This document shows positions 33,231 through 37,806 of a DNA stretch of 37,806 bases, piece after piece (the stretch's first letter is position 1; every line of letters starts with the position of its first letter). The DNA comes from CALLVY01 sp937899855 (GTDB lineage Bacteria > Bacteroidota > Bacteroidia > Chitinophagales > Saprospiraceae): assembly GCA_039820405.1 (NCBI GenBank), contig JBCBQC010000064.1:1-37806 (forward strand). The letters run 5' to 3'. The translations under genes and the position numbers were made by a program. The notes beneath the pieces were generated by a model, which worked only from the letters and a program-made list of their open reading frames with translations, searched no databases and was not told the origin of the DNA.

Positions 33231-35306
33231 TTAGGAAACCTCCATCAATTCGGGGACGGCGCATTCTACGGGAACCGAGAAGAAGAAGGTGCTGCCTTCG
33301 CCAAAAACGGATTCCACCCAGAGCTCCCCACCGTAGTGTTCGACGATGCGTTGGCAGACCGCCAGACCGATTCCCGTTCCCTGGTATTTGGCCTTGTCGT
33401 GTAGGCGATGAAACATCTCAAAGACCTTCTGCAAATGCTCGGATCTGATGCCAATACCATTGTCCGTCACAGAAAAAATAAATTTGCCCGCTTGTTGCGT
33501 ACAGTCGACGATCACTTGGGGATCGCGTTCGCCACGGAATTTGACGGCATTGCTGACCAGATTTTGGACCAGCTGAACGAGCTGGCTGCGGTTGGCCTGG
33601 AGGACGGGCATGTTCTCGTTGCGGACGATCAGGGTGGCATTCATCTCCGCAAGTTGTACCTTGAGATTGGATTGTACGATGATGAGGACATCGGAAAAGT
33701 CGACCCGATCGTTTTTGGGTTTGCTGTTGCCAGCGCGGGAAAAGTCGAGCAGGTCGTTGAGTAGGGTTTCCATTCGGCTGACGGCATCCGTGATGAAAAA
33801 CATGAATTCCTTGGCCGATTCGTCGAAGAGGGGAGTATAACGGCGTTCGAGGAGCTTGGTATAGGAATTGATCATTCGCAGGGGCTCCTTGAGATCGTGT
33901 GAGGCCACGTAGGCAAACTGCTCCAAGCTTTCGTTGGACTGCTTGAGTTGTTTATTTTTGACGAAAATCTCCTCGTTTTTCGCATTGAGCAATACATTCT
34001 TTTCCTCCAGCAATCCATTGACCTGTTGCTGCAATTTGTGACGGTTGAAAAACCAGCCGGAAAAGGCCAGGAGTACCATGATGATGCTGACGAAGAAGTA
34101 ATTCCGGAGCGACTGGATTTTCTTATTTTTCCCCAGCAGTTCGTTTTCCGTTTTGAGCAGGGCAATTTCGTGTTCCCGTTTTTCGATCTCGTAGCGGCGC
34201 TTGGATTGCCCCATCTCCTCCACCGTCTTTTCATTGAGTACGGAGTCCTGAAGGGTGACGTAGTTGGACAAGTATTCAAAGGCATTTTTCTTATCTCCCG
34301 TGGCGGCGTAGGCCTTGGACAGGAGTTGGTAAGCTTTGACCTGGCGGGGTTTGGTTTCCAATTGTTGGGCCATTTCGAGGGCGGTCAGCAGAATCGGTAC
34401 GGCTTTACGTGGTTGGTCCCAGGTGATGTACAGCCCACCCAGCCCCAAATAGCTGCCAATACTGCCCCACTTGTCGCCCAGTTCGGTCTTCAGCTTGATC
34501 GACTGTTGGTACAGTTTTTCGGCCTTGGGATAGTCCTTTTTGTTGACGTAGTTGGCCGCCATATTGCCATAGGTATAGGAAATGCCCTGTTTGTAATGGA
34601 GCTCCTCTGCCAAATGGAGCGATTGCTGGTTGTAGTAGATGGATTTGTCGTCGTTGCCCAATCTTTCGTGGACGCTTCCCAGGGCCCCCAGACAAGAAAA
34701 GACGAGTCGCTTTTCAGCGGTTCGCCGACTCAGTTCGTAAGCCTTTTCGTAAGCCCCGAGCGCTTGTTCGAAGCGGTCCTGATAGAAGAAGATCGTTCCC
34801 AGGGTATAATTGGCCGTCACGATCCCGACGGTATCGCCGGCCAGTTCGTGCAGCTCGAGGGCTTGCAGTTGAATGGCGAAGGCTTTTTCGTAGTCGCCCA
34901 GGGACTGGTAAATCGAGGAAATGTTGGACAGGACTTGCCCTTGGTTGTGCCGTTGTGGAGCTACTTTCTCCAATTCCAGGATGGTGTTGTAGCCCTGGAG
35001 GGCCTCCTGGAAATTGTTGAGTCGTTGGTCGCACATGGCGATACCGAACAGGTTTTCATTGATCGAAATCCACTGGTCGTAGCGGCGGGCAATGTCCAGG
35101 GAGCGGGAATAATATGCCTTGGCCTCTTCAAACTTATCCAGTGTCTTATACAAGTAGGCGGTACGGGTGTAGATATTGAGCAACTCCGATTCCCTTCCCC
35201 GCTCTTCCAAACGGTCGATTACCTTGAGGAGGCTATCGAGCTCACCAGCTTTGGCCGCGACGGCCAGGAGGCTAAAGAGTACGTATAGGGGCCAGCGAAT
35301 TTTCAT
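33231..35306 (-). CDS. TPR-containing sensor histidine kinase
   Basis: A 691-residue protein. A signal peptide (MKIRWPLYVLFSLLAVAAKA) is followed by TPR repeats over ~40-345, then a coiled-coil stretch, one membrane segment (~402-420, YFFVSIIMVLLAFSGWFF), a second coiled coil, and a cytoplasmic kinase. The phosphoacceptor is His470 in ASHDLKEPL; Asn586 is in NLVSNAVKF; the ATP-binding boxes are DNGIGI (~615) and GTGIGLAV (~642). The TPR part lies in the periplasm, so it probably senses a protein partner there. No response regulator is next to it, making it an orphan kinase. ASHDLKEPL is the phytochrome-like HisKA variant common in Bacteroidota. Confidence 0.9.
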   Translation of the reverse strand: MKIRWPLYVLFSLLAVAAKAGELDSLLKVIDRLEERGRESELLNIYTRTAYLYKTLDKFEEAKAYYSRSLDIARRYDQWISINENLFGIAMCDQRLNNFQEALQGYNTILELEKVAPQRHNQGQVLSNISSIYQSLGDYEKAFAIQLQALELHELAGDTVGIVTANYTLGTIFFYQDRFEQALGAYEKAYELSRRTAEKRLVFSCLGALGSVHERLGNDDKSIYYNQQSLHLAEELHYKQGISYTYGNMAANYVNKKDYPKAEKLYQQSIKLKTELGDKWGSIGSYLGLGGLYITWDQPRKAVPILLTALEMAQQLETKPRQVKAYQLLSKAYAATGDKKNAFEYLSNYVTLQDSVLNEKTVEEMGQSKRRYEIEKREHEIALLKTENELLGKNKKIQSLRNYFFVSIIMVLLAFSGWFFNRHKLQQQVNGLLEEKNVLLNAKNEEIFVKNKQLKQSNESLEQFAYVASHDLKEPLRMINSYTKLLERRYTPLFDESAKEFMFFITDAVSRMETLLNDLLDFSRAGNSKPKNDRVDFSDVLIIVQSNLKVQLAEMNATLIVRNENMPVLQANRSQLVQLVQNLVSNAVKFRGERDPQVIVDCTQQAGKFIFSVTDNGIGIRSEHLQKVFEMFHRLHDKAKYQGTGIGLAVCQRIVEHYGGELWVESVFGEGSTFFFSVPVECAVPELMEVS

Positions 35307-35537
35307 TAGGGCGATTTGTGGGTTAGTATTGCTTGGGTTACGATTTGGTAATTTTGATTATAGAAGTGACATTTATTAGGAGCAAAAAGTATTCCACATC
35401 GTCAAAAGCCGATATGTCTAAGGTATTTCCTGTCACAAACCAATGGCTTTCTGCTTTTACCTATTTTTTGGCAAAATTGTTGCAGCCAATAACGTACAAT
35501 CCCCCACCTGAAATCAACCAAAGAAATACGCGAACTC
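35307..35537 (+). other. Divergent intergenic region
   Basis: 231 bases between the histidine kinase and a T9SS protein gene, AT-rich in the middle. Near-matches to the -7 box occur (TATTTTTTG at about 35461, TACTTTTTG on the minus strand near 35386), each with one extra base, so promoters for both genes probably lie here but cannot be fixed. Confidence 0.4.
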
Positions 35538-37784
35538 ATGATTCACAAGGGGATCCCAACACTCATCACCATTCTGTTCTGCTCCATTTTCCCTTTTATT
35601 GTGCAGGCCGATATCATCTACGCTACCCAAGACGGTAACTGGGGGGAGACGGATACCTGGTCTAGCGGCAGCTATCCGGGACTGGAAGATACCGTCGTCA
35701 TCGATGGCTATCACGTATACCTCAATTACGATACGACGGTCAAGCGCCTGGAGTTGAACAACAGCGCCGGCCGTTCGGCTAGTTTGAGTCTTTACCTCGC
35801 TTCCGACCTGACCGTCACGGGCGATTTCTACATGCTTGGCGAGACCGATGGCAATGATGTCAAACTGGCCTTTTTCAATTACGGTACTTTGATCGTACAA
35901 GGCCTCTCCAATTTTCAACGCCAATCTTCTAGTATTGACAATTCCATTTTTACGATTTACCTCAGAGACGTGGGGCAGCTCAAAGCCGAGGGCGGAATGC
36001 TGTACGAATACCACGATGCGGGTACTTTGGAGGAGGAAGACGAGATCCAGTTATCCGGCTTTTCTAAGATTACGGTGACCGGAGATTTGCGATTTCTTTG
36101 CCACGGGGGTAAGAGGGCCTCCATTCGGGTGGGTAGCAATGCTTCCCTTATCGTCAATGGCAGTCTCGACGCTCAATTGACCGGCGACGCCCAGTTGCGA
36201 GTGATCAACAACAACCGGATGGAGATCTCCGGGAATACCCTTTTCACCAACTCGGGTGGCTCTTCGGGGATTTATGCCCAAATGGCGGGAACGTCCTGCA
36301 AGATCGGAGGCAAACTCAGTTTGAACTCCACCAATGTGGGGCTGCCCATTGATTTGGAGCAAGCCGTTTCGGGAGCGCAGTTGGAAGTCGCCGGAGACCT
36401 GGAATTTAACACCGACTGGGAAAATACGATCAATCTATCGCTTGGTGAAATGACCACCCTCCTACTCGGTGGCAACCTCGTTCGTACCGTAGGCTTCGGC
36501 TCAATGATCATGGATCGCACGGCCAGTCTGACCTTTAACGGCAGCGTACCCCAGAGCATTCCCGAAACCCGCCCCTCCGGCAACACCACCGATTCCCTTC
36601 ACCTCACCAACCTCATTTTTGCCAATACCTCGGGCAGCCCGATGATGCCCACCGGCCATGTATACCTGGACCGCAATCTCGAACTTAGCGGCGGAATCAT
36701 TCAAACCGACGCAGACAATTTATTTATCCTCAAGGATTCGGTGGGCATTAGCGGAGGCAGCAGCACGGCTTACATCGACGGTCCCATCCGCAAAATCGGG
36801 CGGACCAACGGGGATTCCCTCGTGTTTCACATCGGTAACCAAGGCTTTTATGCTCCTTTTGAAATCTCGCGCATTAGCAATCCCAATTCGGACTATACCG
36901 TTCAATACTTATCCTGCCCTCCCCCCATCGGCACCCTGCAAAATGGCCTGATTCGCGTCAGTGAGCTGGAATACTGGATCATGACTTCTACCCCGGGCAG
37001 CGACTCGGTCGACGTGCGCTTGTACTGGCAAGATGCGGAAGGAAGTGGCATCAACAACCTCGGTTCGCTGGTGGTCACCTACTTTACCAACGCCACGGGT
37101 TGGATGAGCATTGGCAACGGGGGCACCAACGGCATGGCCTTCCCCGGCGAAGGCGGCTCCATCACCAACGATTTGTCCTGCCCTCCCCCCATCGGCACCG
37201 TTATGTTTACCTACGGCTCGCTCGACGGAAGCAATCCCCTTCCCCTAGCCTTCGGCGAACTCAAAGCCTATCAATACGGCAAACAGGTCGAACTCAACTG
37301 GATCACCGAATCCAATTTCGATTACTTCGAAGTCGAACACTCTACCGATGCGTTCAATTTTTCTTACCTCAAAACAATCGATGCCAAATCTGGCCCCCGC
37401 AACAATTACCAAGAGTTCGATGCCCAACCCGAAACGGGCATCAATTACTACCGCATTCGGATGTTTGACCCGATGGGACAACCGCGTTATTCCGACATCG
37501 CTACGGTGCAATTCCAAACGGAAGACCAACTCCAAGTATATCCCAACCCAGTTACCGATCACTTCGAATTGCTGGGGGTAAATTGGGAGCAAAGCAGTAC
37601 GCTGGTGTCCGTTTACCGCAGCAATGGCCAAATGGTTTACGAAGGGATGCTGACGGCCGATCAACTCAGTGGCGGTCTCTCCGCCAAGGAGATGAATATA
37701 CTGTACAATGGTACGTACTACCTCATTTTGCAGGTCGAAGACCGTTCTTACGCCGCCCAGTTGCTCCGCCGGGATGCCAATTAG
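35538..37784 (+). CDS. T9SS-secreted beta-rich surface protein
   Basis: A 748-residue exported protein. A signal peptide (hydrophobic core LITILFCSIFPFIVQA) is followed by a GNWGETDTWSSGSYPGLED opening typical of beta-helix-like secreted proteins of Bacteroidota. Residues ~70-450 are repetitive beta strands (LTVTGDFYMLG, ITVTGDLRF, LIVNGSL, LEVAGDLEF), consistent with a right-handed beta-solenoid. Residues ~585-655 (VELNWITESNFDYFEVEHS, then YYRIRMFD) are fibronectin-like. The T9SS sorting domain starts at LQVYPNPVTDHFEL (~665). Two copies of SCPPPIGT are encoded by an identical 24-base repeat. A surface or matrix role is likely; no enzyme motif is seen. The gene ends 22 bases before the window edge. 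Confidence 0.86.
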   Translation: MIHKGIPTLITILFCSIFPFIVQADIIYATQDGNWGETDTWSSGSYPGLEDTVVIDGYHVYLNYDTTVKRLELNNSAGRSASLSLYLASDLTVTGDFYMLGETDGNDVKLAFFNYGTLIVQGLSNFQRQSSSIDNSIFTIYLRDVGQLKAEGGMLYEYHDAGTLEEEDEIQLSGFSKITVTGDLRFLCHGGKRASIRVGSNASLIVNGSLDAQLTGDAQLRVINNNRMEISGNTLFTNSGGSSGIYAQMAGTSCKIGGKLSLNSTNVGLPIDLEQAVSGAQLEVAGDLEFNTDWENTINLSLGEMTTLLLGGNLVRTVGFGSMIMDRTASLTFNGSVPQSIPETRPSGNTTDSLHLTNLIFANTSGSPMMPTGHVYLDRNLELSGGIIQTDADNLFILKDSVGISGGSSTAYIDGPIRKIGRTNGDSLVFHIGNQGFYAPFEISRISNPNSDYTVQYLSCPPPIGTLQNGLIRVSELEYWIMTSTPGSDSVDVRLYWQDAEGSGINNLGSLVVTYFTNATGWMSIGNGGTNGMAFPGEGGSITNDLSCPPPIGTVMFTYGSLDGSNPLPLAFGELKAYQYGKQVELNWITESNFDYFEVEHSTDAFNFSYLKTIDAKSGPRNNYQEFDAQPETGINYYRIRMFDPMGQPRYSDIATVQFQTEDQLQVYPNPVTDHFELLGVNWEQSSTLVSVYRSNGQMVYEGMLTADQLSGGLSAKEMNILYNGTYYLILQVEDRSYAAQLLRRDAN
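36912..37199 (+). repeat. 24-base direct repeat pair in the T9SS beta-protein gene
   Basis: Identical 24-base copies occupy 36912-36935 and 37176-37199. Both are read in the same frame as SCPPPIGT. They are 264 bases (88 codons) apart, so recombination between them would delete exactly 88 codons in frame. Confidence 0.85.
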
Positions 37785-37806
37785 GCGGGGGGGGAGCTCA
37801 GAGGGA

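Noticed and set aside
1..37806. tRNA, rRNA, CRISPR, phage, toxin-antitoxin or restriction genes
   Set aside because: I looked for cloverleaf-like segments, regularly spaced short repeats and typical protein motifs in the gaps and frames and found none that hold up by eye. A dedicated RNA search was not possible.

Overview
The window looks like chromosomal DNA of a Bacteroidota bacterium, most likely from the Saprospiria (Lewinella-like). Four reasons: (1) four large secreted proteins end in type IX secretion (T9SS) sorting domains of the 'YPNP...G.Y...' type; (2) TAnnTTTG -7 boxes, typical of Bacteroidota sigma factors, lie before several genes; (3) Shine-Dalgarno sites are generally absent; (4) several genes belong to families I know mainly from Bacteroidota (a DUF6495-like protein, a GAF protein, a TPR histidine kinase). 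The genus is inference. I see no rRNA, tRNA, CRISPR array, prophage or intact insertion sequence.

Layout. 1-3.7 kb (minus strand): three tandem paralogous lipoprotein genes, each with its own leader and hairpin terminator, with two diverged copies of a short dispersed repeat at the outer edges. 3.9-8.5 kb (plus): a compact glycan operon of a Wzx-like flippase, two GT4 glycosyltransferases and a membrane-anchored GT2 glycosyltransferase. 8.9-11.6 kb: a YjjG-type HAD nucleotidase, a DUF6495-like protein and a convergent helical protein of unknown role. 11.8-19.2 kb: one 2478-residue secreted modular protein made of two families of Cys-bounded modules, a dockerin-like calcium-binding segment, a cohesin-like domain and a T9SS tail. 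20-25.9 kb: two paralogous secreted von Willebrand factor A (VWA) proteins with T9SS tails. 26-29 kb: an esterase-like hydrolase, a zinc-ribbon membrane protein and a LEA/apolipoprotein-like helical repeat protein. 29.1-35.3 kb (minus): a large GAF protein, a nitrilase gene interrupted by one in-frame stop, pyrE, and a TPR-containing histidine kinase. 35.5-37.8 kb: a further T9SS-secreted beta-rich protein.

How the genes may fit together. The dominant theme is the cell surface: lipoproteins, glycan export and four T9SS substrates. T9SS cargo is often anchored to a surface polysaccharide, so a glycan operon near such cargo is suggestive, but nothing in the sequence proves a link. The most unusual object is the 2478-residue protein. 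It combines 12 copies of a ~93-residue module, five copies of a ~170-residue module, and a dockerin-like/cohesin-like pair in one polypeptide. The clearest gene defect is the single stop codon that splits an otherwise complete nitrilase.
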